From Pseudomonas multiresinivorans (GTDB taxonomy: Bacteria; Pseudomonadota; Gammaproteobacteria; Pseudomonadales; Pseudomonadaceae): a stretch of DNA of 64,000 nt. Position 1 is the first letter of the stretch, and each line of letters starts with the position of its first letter. The stretch lies in assembly GCF_012971725.1 (NCBI RefSeq), contig NZ_CP048833.1, positions 2,046,001-2,110,000 on the forward strand, written 5' to 3'. Shown here piece by piece: positions 7,419 to 16,250 of the stretch. The translations under genes and the position numbers were made by a program. Under the pieces are notes generated by a model. The model saw only the letters and a list, made by a program, of their open reading frames with translations, was not told the DNA's origin and did no database searches.

Positions 7419-8567
7419 ATGACTGATACCGCTGTAAAGGCCAACCTGCTGGGCATGACCAAGCCCCAGCTCGAGGAATTCTTCGAGTCCATCGGTGAAA
7501 AGCGCTTCCGCGCCGGCCAGGTGATGCAATGGATTCACCACTTTGGCGCCGTCGAATTCGGCGCCATGACGAACGTCGGCAAGGCCTTGCGCGAAAAGCT
7601 CGAGGCCGTTGCCGAAATTCGCCCGCCGGAGATCGTCAGCCAGGACATTTCCGCTGACGGTACCCGCAAGTGGGTCGTACGCGTGGCCTCGGGCAGTTGC
7701 GTCGAGACCGTGTACATCCCGCAGGGCGGCCGCGGCACCCTGTGCGTGTCGTCCCAGGCCGGTTGCGCGCTGGACTGCAGCTTCTGCTCCACCGGCAAGC
7801 AAGGCTTCAACAGCGACCTGACCTCCGCCGAGATCATCGGCCAGGTGTGGATCGCCAACCAATCGTTCGGGACCATCCCGGGCAAGATCGACCGTGCCAT
7901 CACCAACGTGGTAATGATGGGCATGGGCGAGCCGCTGCTGAACTTCGACAACGTCGTGACTGCCATGAGCATCATGATGGAGGACCTCGGCTACGGTATT
8001 TCCAAGCGCAAGGTGACCCTGTCCACCTCCGGCGTGGTGCCGATGATCGACAAGCTCGCCGAGGTGACCGACGTGTCCCTGGCCCTGTCGCTGCACGCGC
8101 CCAACGACGAACTGCGCAACAAGCTGGTACCGATCAACAAGAAGTACCCGCTCGAAATGCTGCTCGACTCCTGCTACCGCTACATCACGCGCCTGGGCAA
8201 GGAGCGCGTGCTGACGATCGAGTACACCCTGCTGGCCGGTGTCAACGACCAGCCCGAGCATGCCGAGCAGTTGATCGCATTGCTCAAGGATTTCCCTTGC
8301 AAGATCAACCTGATTCCGTTTAATCCGTTCCCGCATTCCGGCTACGAGCGGCCGAGCAACAATGCCATCCGCCGTTTTCAGGACATGCTGCACAAAAGCG
8401 GCTTCAACGTTACGGTTCGCACCACTCGCGGAGACGACATCGATGCCGCCTGTGGTCAGCTGGTAGGCCAGGTGATGGACCGCACCCGCCGCAGCGAACG
8501 CTATATCGCCGTACGACAGCTGGCCGCGGAAGCCGATCAGGCTCCGACCAACGCCAATCGAAACTGA
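7419..8567 (+). CDS. rlmN: Dual-specificity RNA methyltransferase RlmN
   Basis: A 382-residue radical SAM enzyme that methylates C2 of A2503 in 23S rRNA and A37 in some tRNAs. The [4Fe-4S] cysteines are C116, C120 and C123 (CALDCSFC). The cysteine that carries the methyl group during catalysis is about C345 in DIDAACGQL. I chose ATG 7419 because GAGG at 7407-7410 is then correctly placed and the product starts MTDTAVKANLLGMTK. An in-frame ATG at 7401 is possible but has no ribosome-binding site. Confidence 0.96.
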   Translation: MTDTAVKANLLGMTKPQLEEFFESIGEKRFRAGQVMQWIHHFGAVEFGAMTNVGKALREKLEAVAEIRPPEIVSQDISADGTRKWVVRVASGSCVETVYIPQGGRGTLCVSSQAGCALDCSFCSTGKQGFNSDLTSAEIIGQVWIANQSFGTIPGKIDRAITNVVMMGMGEPLLNFDNVVTAMSIMMEDLGYGISKRKVTLSTSGVVPMIDKLAEVTDVSLALSLHAPNDELRNKLVPINKKYPLEMLLDSCYRYITRLGKERVLTIEYTLLAGVNDQPEHAEQLIALLKDFPCKINLIPFNPFPHSGYERPSNNAIRRFQDMLHKSGFNVTVRTTRGDDIDAACGQLVGQVMDRTRRSERYIAVRQLAAEADQAPTNANRN

Positions 8568-8583
8568 ACTAGGGAGGAATCCG

Positions 8584-9342
8584 ATGACCCTGCGCGCCGC
8601 GCTGTTCTTGCTGTTGGCAACCGTGCTGACGGGTTGCGTGACGACTGGTAAACAGGATCCTCTGAAGACCGACAAGGGCCGGAACGAGGCGCGTGACGCC
8701 TATATCCAGCTCGGCATCGGTTACCTGCAGATGGGCAATACCGAGCAGGCCAAGATACCGCTGCGTCAGGCGCTGGAGATCGACTCGTCCAGCGCTGACG
8801 CCCACGCTGCGCTGGCGGTTGTCTACCAGACCGAAATGGAACCCAAGCTCGCCGAGAGCGAGTACCGCAAGGCGTTGTCCGCGCGTTCGGGAGATGCCCG
8901 CATCCTGAACAACTACGCGAGTTTTCTGTTCGAGCAGAAGCGCTACAAGGAAGCCTACGACACCTATATGAAGGCCACCGAAGACGGCCTTTACTCCGAG
9001 CGCTCGCGCATCTTCGAGAATCTCGGCATCGTCAGCCTCAAGCTCAACGACCGAGTCCAGGCCAAGCAGTACTTCGAGAAGGCCGTGCGCCTGAATCGCA
9101 ATCAGCCGGGGGCACTGATCGAACTGGCTGACCTGAACTACCAGGATCGCGAGTACGTGCCTGCCCGGACTTTCTATGAGGAATACCTTAAGCAGGGCCC
9201 GCAGACCGCGCGCAGCCTGCTGCTGGGGATTCGACTGGCGAAGATTTTCGACGACCGGGATACCGCTGCCAGCTACGGGCTGCAACTCAAGCGCCTGTAT
9301 CCCGCTTCTCCTGAATACCAGGCATACCAGGCGGATAAATAA
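8584..9342 (+). CDS. pilF: Type IV pilus pilotin PilF
   Basis: A 252-residue outer-membrane lipoprotein that brings the secretin PilQ to the outer membrane for type IV pilus assembly. The lipobox LTGC places the lipidated cysteine at C18 after a short hydrophobic signal. The rest is a series of TPR repeats, such as AYIQLGIGYLQMGNTEQAK and ILNNYASFLFEQKRYKEA. AGGGAGG precedes the ATG. It overlaps rodZ by one base (TAATG), indicating translational coupling. Confidence 0.93.
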   Translation: MTLRAALFLLLATVLTGCVTTGKQDPLKTDKGRNEARDAYIQLGIGYLQMGNTEQAKIPLRQALEIDSSSADAHAALAVVYQTEMEPKLAESEYRKALSARSGDARILNNYASFLFEQKRYKEAYDTYMKATEDGLYSERSRIFENLGIVSLKLNDRVQAKQYFEKAVRLNRNQPGALIELADLNYQDREYVPARTFYEEYLKQGPQTARSLLLGIRLAKIFDDRDTAASYGLQLKRLYPASPEYQAYQADK

Positions 9343-10364
9343 TGAATACGTCGCAGTCCGATGTCATCGGCACGACCCGCGCCAATCCTGGCGAGACCCT
9401 GCGCCAGGCGCGCGAGAACAAGGGCTGGAGCACCGCTCAGGTCGCCGGTCAGCTGAATCTCACCGAGAATGCGCTGCGCCAGCTGGAGCAGGGTTCCTTC
9501 GACCAGTTGCCGGGCCACACCTTCGCCCGTGGCTATATCCGCGCCTACGCCAAGCTGCTGGGCATGGACCAGGCTCAGATGGTCACTGCCTTCGATCAGT
9601 ACACTGGCACCGATGCCAGCGGCAGCAACGTGCAGGCGCTCGGCCGAGTGGTCGAGCCGGTGCGCCTGTCGCGCAATCTGCTGCGCCTGTTCAGCCTGGT
9701 CCTGCTGGCCGTGCTGATCGGCTTTGGCTACTTCTGGTGGCAGGAACGCTCCGCGCGTCCGGCCGAGACGGGCAGCCTGAATATGGAGCACGTCGAGGTC
9801 GAGAGCGCCGACGGCACCACTGAAATCCATACCCTCGACGAGCCGGAAGACCAAGCCGTCGCGGAGGACCAGGCCAATACCCCGCCGGTTCCGTCCGAGC
9901 CCGCTGGCGACAGTGGCACCGCCGAGGCTCCGGTCGAAGGTGCTCCGCCGGCCACTGTCGCACCTGCCGCTCCGGGCACACCTGCCTCCCCAGAAGTCGC
10001 ACCGGCTCCCGCACAGGCAGTTCCAGCCCCGGCGCAACCGCCGGCTGCGCAACAGCCCGCGGTACCGGCGAGCCCCGCTGCACCGGCTGGGGCGCCGGCT
10101 GCTCCCGTGGTCGCTGCCGCCGGCCAGGGTGTGGTCAAGGTTCAATTTGTCGCCGATTGCTGGACCCAGGTGACCGATGCCGACGGCAAGGTCATCCTCG
10201 AGGGCCTCAAGCGCAAGGGTGATTCGCTCGAAGTCGCCGCCAAGGCGCCGGTCCAACTGCGCCTTGGCTTTGCCCAGGGGGCACAGGTCAGCTACAACGG
10301 CCAGCCAGTCGAAGTCACGCCGGCGCGCGGTGGTACCGCTCGCCTGAAGTTGGGTGGACAGTAA
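9342..10364 (+). CDS. rodZ: Cell-shape protein RodZ
   Basis: A 340-residue bitopic membrane protein linking MreB to the elongation machinery. Residues 15-80 form an Xre-like helix-turn-helix domain (GETLRQARENKGWS). One transmembrane helix is near 113-133. The linker from about 165 to 260 is very rich in Pro and Ala, and a C-terminal DUF4115 beta domain follows (VKVQFVADCWTQVTDADGK). Its start shares one base with the pilF stop. Confidence 0.92.
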   Translation: MNTSQSDVIGTTRANPGETLRQARENKGWSTAQVAGQLNLTENALRQLEQGSFDQLPGHTFARGYIRAYAKLLGMDQAQMVTAFDQYTGTDASGSNVQALGRVVEPVRLSRNLLRLFSLVLLAVLIGFGYFWWQERSARPAETGSLNMEHVEVESADGTTEIHTLDEPEDQAVAEDQANTPPVPSEPAGDSGTAEAPVEGAPPATVAPAAPGTPASPEVAPAPAQAVPAPAQPPAAQQPAVPASPAAPAGAPAAPVVAAAGQGVVKVQFVADCWTQVTDADGKVILEGLKRKGDSLEVAAKAPVQLRLGFAQGAQVSYNGQPVEVTPARGGTARLKLGGQ

Positions 10365-10365
10365 G

Positions 10366-11478
10366 ATGCATTGCGAGTCTCCGATCAAACGTCGCCTTTC
10401 CCGGAAAATCTGGGTAGGTAACGTGCCGGTAGGTGGGGATGCCCCCATCGCCGTGCAGAGCATGACCAACACCGACACCCTGGATGTGGCGGCCACCGTG
10501 GCCCAGATCCGCCGTCTGGAAGACGCCGGCGCCGACATCGTGCGCGTCTCCGTGCCGGATATGGACGCTGCCGAGGCATTCGGCAAGATCAAGCAGCAGG
10601 TGAATGTCCCGCTGGTGGCCGATATCCACTTCGACTACAAGATCGCCCTGCGCGTGGCCGAACTGGGCGTTGACTGCCTGCGCATCAACCCCGGCAACAT
10701 CGGTCGCGAAGACCGGGTGAAGGCCGTGGTCGATGCGGCTCGCGAGCGCAATATCCCGATCCGCATCGGCGTCAACGCCGGCTCGCTGGAAAAGGATCTG
10801 CAGAAGAAATACGGCGAGCCGACTCCCGAAGCACTGCTGGAATCGGCCATGCGTCACGTCGACCACCTGCAGCGTCTGGACTTCCAGAACTTCAAGGTCA
10901 GCGTTAAGGCCTCCGACGTGTTCATGGCCGTCGCCGCCTACCGCCTGCTGGCGAAAGAGATCGAGCAACCCCTGCACCTGGGCATCACCGAAGCCGGTGG
11001 CCTGCGTTCAGGCACCGTGAAGTCGGCCGTGGGCCTGGGCATGCTGCTCGCCGAAGGCATCGGCGACACCATCCGCATTTCCCTCGCCGCTGACCCGGTG
11101 GAAGAGATCAAGGTCGGCTTCGACATCCTCAAGTCGCTGCGCCTGCGCTCCCGTGGCATCAATTTCATCGCCTGCCCGAGCTGCTCGCGGCAGAACTTCG
11201 ATGTGGTGAAGACCATGAACGAGCTGGAAGGCCGCCTGGAGGACCTGCTGGTCCCGCTGGACGTCGCCGTGATTGGCTGTGTGGTCAACGGCCCGGGCGA
11301 AGCCAAGGAGGCCCACATCGGCCTTACCGGTGGCACGCCGAGCAATCTGATCTACATCGACGGCAAGCCGGCGCAGAAGCTGCAGAACGATAACCTGGTG
11401 GATGAGCTGGAACGGCTGATCCGCGAAAAAGCGGCCGAGAAGGCCGAGGCCGACGCCGCACTCATCGTGCGCGGCTGA
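10366..11478 (+). CDS. ispG: 4-hydroxy-3-methylbut-2-enyl diphosphate synthase IspG
   Basis: A 370-residue [4Fe-4S] enzyme of the MEP isoprenoid pathway that converts MEcPP to HMBPP. The TIM-barrel part carries VADIHFDYKIAL and RINPGNIG. The C-terminal cluster region has CPSCSRQNFD and CVVNGPGEAKEA, with the expected Cys and Glu ligands. The ATG at 10366 is two bases after the rodZ stop. A GTG at 10354 would overlap rodZ. As an Fe-S enzyme it depends on the isc system upstream. Confidence 0.95.
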   Translation: MHCESPIKRRLSRKIWVGNVPVGGDAPIAVQSMTNTDTLDVAATVAQIRRLEDAGADIVRVSVPDMDAAEAFGKIKQQVNVPLVADIHFDYKIALRVAELGVDCLRINPGNIGREDRVKAVVDAARERNIPIRIGVNAGSLEKDLQKKYGEPTPEALLESAMRHVDHLQRLDFQNFKVSVKASDVFMAVAAYRLLAKEIEQPLHLGITEAGGLRSGTVKSAVGLGMLLAEGIGDTIRISLAADPVEEIKVGFDILKSLRLRSRGINFIACPSCSRQNFDVVKTMNELEGRLEDLLVPLDVAVIGCVVNGPGEAKEAHIGLTGGTPSNLIYIDGKPAQKLQNDNLVDELERLIREKAAEKAEADAALIVRG

Positions 11479-11496
11479 CCGCAACAAGGATCTTAA

Positions 11497-12786
11497 GTGA
11501 GCAAGTCCCTGCAAGCCATCCGTGGCATGAACGACATCCTGCCGGACCAGACCCCGGCCTGGCGCTATCTGGAGCGCACCTTTGCCGATCTGCTGGACGC
11601 CTATGGCTACAGCGAGATCCGCATGCCGATCCTGGAGTTCACCGAACTCTTCGCCCGCGGCATTGGCGAAGGCACCGACGTGGTCGACAAGGAGATGTAC
11701 ACCTTCCTCGACCGCAACGGCGAATCCCTGACCATGCGTCCTGAAGGTACTGCCGGTTGCGTGCGCGCCGTGCTTGAGCACGGCCTGTCCGGTGGCGGCC
11801 AGGTGCAGAAGCTCTGGTACACCGGCCCGATGTTCCGCTACGAGAAGCCGCAGAAGGGCCGCTATCGCCAGTTCCACCAGATTGGCGTGGAAGTCTTCAA
11901 CCTGCCCGGCCCGGACATCGACGCCGAGCTGATCATCCTCACCTGGCGCCTGTGGCAGAAGCTGGGCATGGCCGACGCCGTGACCCTGCAGCTGAACACC
12001 CTGGGTTCCAGTGAAGCTCGGGCGCGTTTCCGCGAGGACCTGGTGGCCTACCTGCAGGAGCGCTTCGACCAGCTCGACGAAGACAGCCAGCGCCGTATGA
12101 CCACCAACCCGCTGCGCATCCTCGACAGCAAGGTAGAGGCCACCCAGGCCCTGCTGGTTGGCGCGCCGAGCCTGCACGATTACCTGGATGAAGAGTCGAT
12201 CGCCCACTTCGAGGGCCTGAAGGCTCGTCTGGATGCGGTCGGCCTGCGCTACGAGATCAACCAGAAGCTGGTGCGCGGCCTGGATTACTACTGCCGCACC
12301 GCTTTCGAATGGGTCACCGACAAGCTCGGCGCCCAGGGCACTGTCTGCGGCGGGGGTCGCTACGACGGCCTGGTCAGCCAGTTCGGCGGCAAGCCGACGC
12401 CGGGCGTGGGCTTCGCCATGGGCGTGGAGCGCCTGGTGCTGCTGCTGGAAACCCTGGGCGTGGTCCCGTCCGAGCTGAATCGCCCGGCCGACCTCTATGT
12501 CTGCGCCTTTGGCGAGCCGGCCGAGCTGGCCGCGCTGACCCTGGCGGAACAACTGCGCTCGGCTATCCCGGGGCTGCGCCTGCTGGTCAATGCCGGCGCC
12601 GGCAGTTTCAAGAGCCAGTTCAAGAAGGCCGACAAGAGCGGCGCACAGTTCGCAATGATTCTGGGTGACGACGAACTGGCCAACCGCGTGGTAGGTTTCA
12701 AGCCCCTGCGTGGCGAGGGCGAACAACAGAATATCGCCTGGGATGCTCTGCCCGAGCACCTGGCTGCCTGCCTCCAGCAGGCCTGA
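11497..12786 (+). CDS. hisS: Histidyl-tRNA synthetase
   Basis: A 429-residue class II aminoacyl-tRNA synthetase. Visible motifs are the motif 2 region (MFRYEKPQKGRYRQFHQIG), the histidine-specific RGLDYYCRTAFEW and GGGRYDGLVSQFGG, and a C-terminal anticodon-binding domain. It starts with GTG at 11497 after AAGGA at 11486-11490. It lies 18 bp after ispG, in the conserved ispG-hisS-yfgM-bamB-der order of gammaproteobacteria. Confidence 0.96.
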   Translation: MSKSLQAIRGMNDILPDQTPAWRYLERTFADLLDAYGYSEIRMPILEFTELFARGIGEGTDVVDKEMYTFLDRNGESLTMRPEGTAGCVRAVLEHGLSGGGQVQKLWYTGPMFRYEKPQKGRYRQFHQIGVEVFNLPGPDIDAELIILTWRLWQKLGMADAVTLQLNTLGSSEARARFREDLVAYLQERFDQLDEDSQRRMTTNPLRILDSKVEATQALLVGAPSLHDYLDEESIAHFEGLKARLDAVGLRYEINQKLVRGLDYYCRTAFEWVTDKLGAQGTVCGGGRYDGLVSQFGGKPTPGVGFAMGVERLVLLLETLGVVPSELNRPADLYVCAFGEPAELAALTLAEQLRSAIPGLRLLVNAGAGSFKSQFKKADKSGAQFAMILGDDELANRVVGFKPLRGEGEQQNIAWDALPEHLAACLQQA

Positions 12787-12809
12787 ATCGAGCGGATAGG
12801 AGTATTGGG

Positions 12810-13454
12810 GTGAGTAACCGTACCGAAGAAGAACAGATCGCTGACATCAAGGACTGGTGGCAGCGTAACGGCATGCCCCTGCTGACCGGCGCCGCTCTGG
12901 CGTTGATCGTGGTGTTCGGCTGGCAAGCCTGGAAAAAGTACCAGACCAATCAGTCCCAGGGCGCTTCCATCATTTACCAGGCCCTGCTGGAAACCGCGCT
13001 GAACCCGGCCGGCAAGCCCGACACCGCCAAGGTCGCCGAGCTGGCCGGCAAGCTGACCACCGAGTTCCCCGGCACTCCGTACGCCCAGTACGGCCGCCTG
13101 TTTGTCGCGAAGGTCGCGGTGGACAACGGCAAGCTGGATGACGCCGCCCTCGAACTCAAGGCCGTAGTCGACAAGCCGGTCGACGCTACGCTTGGCGAGC
13201 TGGCGCGTCAGCGTCTTGCCCGCGTGCTGGCTGCCCAGGGCAAGGTCGAAGACGGTCTCAAGCTGCTCGACGGCAACGTCGACAAGGCCTATGTAGCCAC
13301 TCGCGAAGAACTGCGCGGCGACCTGCTGCTGCAACTCAAGCGCAATGACGACGCCCGTGTCGCCTACGAGAAGGCCAAGGCTGCCTTGCCCGAAGACGCC
13401 GCCGTTGGCGCCCTGCAGATGAAACTCGACGACCTGGCCAAGGGAGACGCCTGA
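12810..13454 (+). CDS. yfgM: YfgM-like membrane-anchored TPR protein
   Basis: A 214-residue protein with one N-terminal transmembrane helix (about residues 24-44, MPLLTGAALALIVVFGWQAW) and a periplasmic TPR domain. E. coli YfgM associates with the SecYEG translocon and the chaperone PpiD. It starts with GTG at 12810, preceded by ATAGGAG. The stop is one base before the bamB start, so the two are probably translated together. Confidence 0.88.
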   Translation: MSNRTEEEQIADIKDWWQRNGMPLLTGAALALIVVFGWQAWKKYQTNQSQGASIIYQALLETALNPAGKPDTAKVAELAGKLTTEFPGTPYAQYGRLFVAKVAVDNGKLDDAALELKAVVDKPVDATLGELARQRLARVLAAQGKVEDGLKLLDGNVDKAYVATREELRGDLLLQLKRNDDARVAYEKAKAALPEDAAVGALQMKLDDLAKGDA

Positions 13455-13455
13455 G

Positions 13456-14598
13456 ATGTTGCGTTGGAAACACGTTGCACTGCTGGCACTGACCCTGATG
13501 GCTGTGGGTTGCAGCAGCAATAGCAAGAAAGAACTGCCGCCGGCCGAATTGACCGATTTCAAGGAAGAGGTTCGCCTGGAGAAACAGTGGAGCCGTTCGG
13601 TCGGTGACGGCCAGGGCGACCTGTACAACCTGCTCGAACCCGCCGTGGATGGCCAGACCATCTATGCCGCGTCTGCCGAGGGTCGTGTCATGGCCATGCA
13701 GCGCGAGAGCGGCGAAGTGCTGTGGAAGAAAGACCTCGACCTGCCCATCTCCGGCGCCGTCGGAGTGGGTAACGGCATGGTCCTGCTGGGCACCCTGCGC
13801 GGTGACGTGATCGCCCTGGATTCCGGTTCGGGCGAGCAGAAGTGGCGCACCAAGGTCAGCAGCGAAGTACTGGCTGCTCCGGCCACCAACGGTGACGTGG
13901 TGGTCGTGCAGACCCAGGATGACAAGCTGATCGGCTTCGATGCCGCTACCGGCAACCAGCGCTGGATCTACGAAGGCACCGTGCCGGTACTGACCCTGCG
14001 TGGCACCGGCGCTCCGCTGATCGCTGGTCGCCTGGCCCTGGCGGGCCTGGCCAGCGGCAAGGTTGTCGCCGTGGACGTCGAGCGCGGCCTGCCGGTCTGG
14101 GAACAGCGCGTTGCCATTCCGCAAGGTCGTTCCGAACTGGACCGCGTCGTCGACATCGACGGCGGCCTGCTGCTGGTCGACAACGTTCTCTACGTCGCCA
14201 GCTACCAGGGCCGCGCCGCGGCGCTGGACGTAGGCACCGGCCGCGTACTCTGGCAGCGTGAAGCTTCCAGCTACGTCGGCGTCGCCGAAGGGACTGGCAG
14301 CGTGTTCATCAGCCAGGCCAGCGGCACCGTGGAAAGCCTCGACTCCCGTGGTTCGTCCTCGCTGTGGAGCAACGACGCCCTGGCTCGCCGCCAGCTGTCC
14401 GCTCCGGCCGTGCTGTCGAGCAACGTGGTTGTCGGTGACCTGGAAGGTTATGTGCACCTGCTGAGCCAGGTGGACGGTCGTTTCGTTGGCCGCGAGAAGG
14501 TCGACGGTGACGGCGTGCGGGTTCGCCCGCTGGTAGTCGGCAGCTGGATGTACGTGTTCGGCAACAGCGGTAAGCTGGCCGCCTACACGATTCGCTAA
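13456..14598 (+). CDS. bamB: Outer membrane assembly lipoprotein BamB
   Basis: A 380-residue lipoprotein of the BAM complex that inserts beta-barrel proteins into the outer membrane. The lipobox ends at C19 (LMAVGC). The mature part is an eight-bladed beta-propeller with repeated PQQ-like units such as GRVMAMQRESGEVLWKKDLD and KVVAVDVERGLPVWE. It directly follows yfgM and is followed by a strong hairpin (14614-14644). Confidence 0.95.
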   Translation: MLRWKHVALLALTLMAVGCSSNSKKELPPAELTDFKEEVRLEKQWSRSVGDGQGDLYNLLEPAVDGQTIYAASAEGRVMAMQRESGEVLWKKDLDLPISGAVGVGNGMVLLGTLRGDVIALDSGSGEQKWRTKVSSEVLAAPATNGDVVVVQTQDDKLIGFDAATGNQRWIYEGTVPVLTLRGTGAPLIAGRLALAGLASGKVVAVDVERGLPVWEQRVAIPQGRSELDRVVDIDGGLLLVDNVLYVASYQGRAAALDVGTGRVLWQREASSYVGVAEGTGSVFISQASGTVESLDSRGSSSLWSNDALARRQLSAPAVLSSNVVVGDLEGYVHLLSQVDGRFVGREKVDGDGVRVRPLVVGSWMYVFGNSGKLAAYTIR

Positions 14599-14613
14599 GC
14601 TGAGTGTTACTGC

Positions 14614-14644
14614 CGGCCGCTGCCGTGAAAAACGGCAGCGGCCG
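14614..14644 (+). terminator. Intrinsic-type terminator after bamB
   Basis: A perfect 13-bp stem (CGGCCGCTGCCGT at 14614-14626, complement at 14632-14644) surrounds the loop GAAAA and is followed by TCGTGTTTTC. It separates bamB from der. Readthrough may occur because the T-run is short. Confidence 0.8.
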
Positions 14645-14681
14645 TCGTGTTTTCTGAAAATCAAATTTCCTGGAGAGCCGC

Positions 14682-16169
14682 ATGGTTCCCGTTATAGCCC
14701 TGGTGGGCCGCCCGAACGTCGGCAAGTCCACCCTGTTCAACCGCCTGACCCGCACCCGCGACGCCATCGTCGCCGAGTACGCAGGTCTGACCCGAGACCG
14801 CCAGTACGGCGAGGCCAAGTGGCAGGGCAAGAAATTCATCGTCATCGATACCGGTGGTATCTCCGGTGACGAAGAGGGTATCGACGCCAAGATGGCCGAG
14901 CAGTCGCTGCAGGCAATCGAAGAGGCCGATGCTGTCCTGTTCATGGTCGACTCCCGCGCCGGCCTTACCGCCGCCGACGAGATGATTGGCGAGCACCTGC
15001 GCAAGAAGAACAAGCGCACCTACCTGGTGGCGAACAAGGTCGACACGGTCGACCCGGACATCGCCCGCGCCGAGTTCAGCCCGCTGGCCCTGGGGCATGC
15101 GATCCCGATCGCCGCTGCCCACGGCCGTGGCATCACACAGATGCTGCAGGAAGCCCTGGGCGAGATGTTCGCACCCGAGCCCGAGGCGCCGGAAGACAAC
15201 GACCTGCCCAGCGAGCTGGAAGAGGTCGCTGAGGGCGAGGAAGCCAAGCGCATCCCCGGCCCGAGCGAGAAGGATGGCATCAAGATCGCCATCATCGGCC
15301 GCCCCAACGTCGGCAAGTCCACCCTGGTCAACCGCATGCTCGGTGAAGAGCGGGTGATCGTGTACGACCAGGCGGGCACCACCCGCGACAGCATCTACAT
15401 CCCCTTCGAGCGCAACGAAGAGAAGTACACCCTGATCGACACCGCCGGCGTGCGTCGCCGTGGCAAGATCTTCGAGGCGGTGGAAAAGTTCTCCGTGGTG
15501 AAGACCCTGCAGGCGATCCAGGATGCCAACGTGGTCATCTTCGTCATGGACGCCCGCGAAGGTGTGGTCGAGCACGACCTCAACCTGCTCGGCTTTGTGC
15601 TGGAGACCGGCCGTGCGCTGGTCATCGCGCTGAACAAGTGGGACGGCATGGAGTCGGCCGAGCGCGACTACGTGAAGACCGAGCTCGAGCGCCGGCTGAT
15701 GTTCGCCGACTTCGCCGATATCCACTTCATCTCCGCGCTGCACGGCACTGGCGTTGGCCACCTGTACAAATCGGTGCAGGATTCCTTCCGTTCCGCCGTG
15801 ACCCGCTGGCCCACCAGCAAGCTCACGCAGATTCTCGAGGACGCCATCCAGGTCCACCAGCCGCCCATGGTCAACGGCCGCCGCATCAAGCTGCGCTATG
15901 CGCACCTGGGTGGCGCCAACCCGCCGCTGATCGTGATCCACGGCAACCAGGTGGACGCGGTGCCCAAGGCCTACACGCGCTACCTGGAGAAGACTTTCCG
16001 TCGCGTGCTGAAGCTGGTCGGTACGCCGATCCGCATCGAGTACAAGGGCGGTGAAAACCCGTTCGAGGGCAAGAAGACCCAGCTCACCGAACGCCAGGTC
16101 AACAAGAAGCGTCGCCTGATGTCGCACCACAAGAAGGCCGAGAAGAAGAAGAAAGACAAACGCAAATAA
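14682..16169 (+). CDS. der: Ribosome-assembly GTPase Der (EngA)
   Basis: A 495-residue protein with two GTPase domains in tandem, needed for 50S subunit maturation. The first P-loop is GRPNVGKSTLFN near residue 8 and the second GRPNVGKSTLVN near residue 206. Each is followed by DTGG or DTAG and NKWD/NKVD-type motifs. The C-terminal KH-like domain ends in a very basic Lys/Arg tail. GGAGAG precedes the ATG at 14682. Confidence 0.96.
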   Translation: MVPVIALVGRPNVGKSTLFNRLTRTRDAIVAEYAGLTRDRQYGEAKWQGKKFIVIDTGGISGDEEGIDAKMAEQSLQAIEEADAVLFMVDSRAGLTAADEMIGEHLRKKNKRTYLVANKVDTVDPDIARAEFSPLALGHAIPIAAAHGRGITQMLQEALGEMFAPEPEAPEDNDLPSELEEVAEGEEAKRIPGPSEKDGIKIAIIGRPNVGKSTLVNRMLGEERVIVYDQAGTTRDSIYIPFERNEEKYTLIDTAGVRRRGKIFEAVEKFSVVKTLQAIQDANVVIFVMDAREGVVEHDLNLLGFVLETGRALVIALNKWDGMESAERDYVKTELERRLMFADFADIHFISALHGTGVGHLYKSVQDSFRSAVTRWPTSKLTQILEDAIQVHQPPMVNGRRIKLRYAHLGGANPPLIVIHGNQVDAVPKAYTRYLEKTFRRVLKLVGTPIRIEYKGGENPFEGKKTQLTERQVNKKRRLMSHHKKAEKKKKDKRK

Positions 16170-16193
16170 CGTCTGTCGGGCTTTAGACCGCAA

Positions 16194-16237
16194 GCTGCAG
16201 GCGATAGAGTAGGGGCCTCCCTCTCATCGCCTGCAGC
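16194..16237. other. Inverted repeat between der and the transaminase gene
   Basis: GCTGCAGGCGAT (16194-16205) and ATCGCCTGCAGC (16226-16237) are perfect 12-base arms. The stem can extend four more pairs inwards with one bulge. It ends 13 bases before the ATG of the next gene. It could terminate der transcripts, although no T-run follows, or control access to the ribosome-binding site. Confidence 0.55.
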
Positions 16238-16250
16238 CTGTAGTCACGCC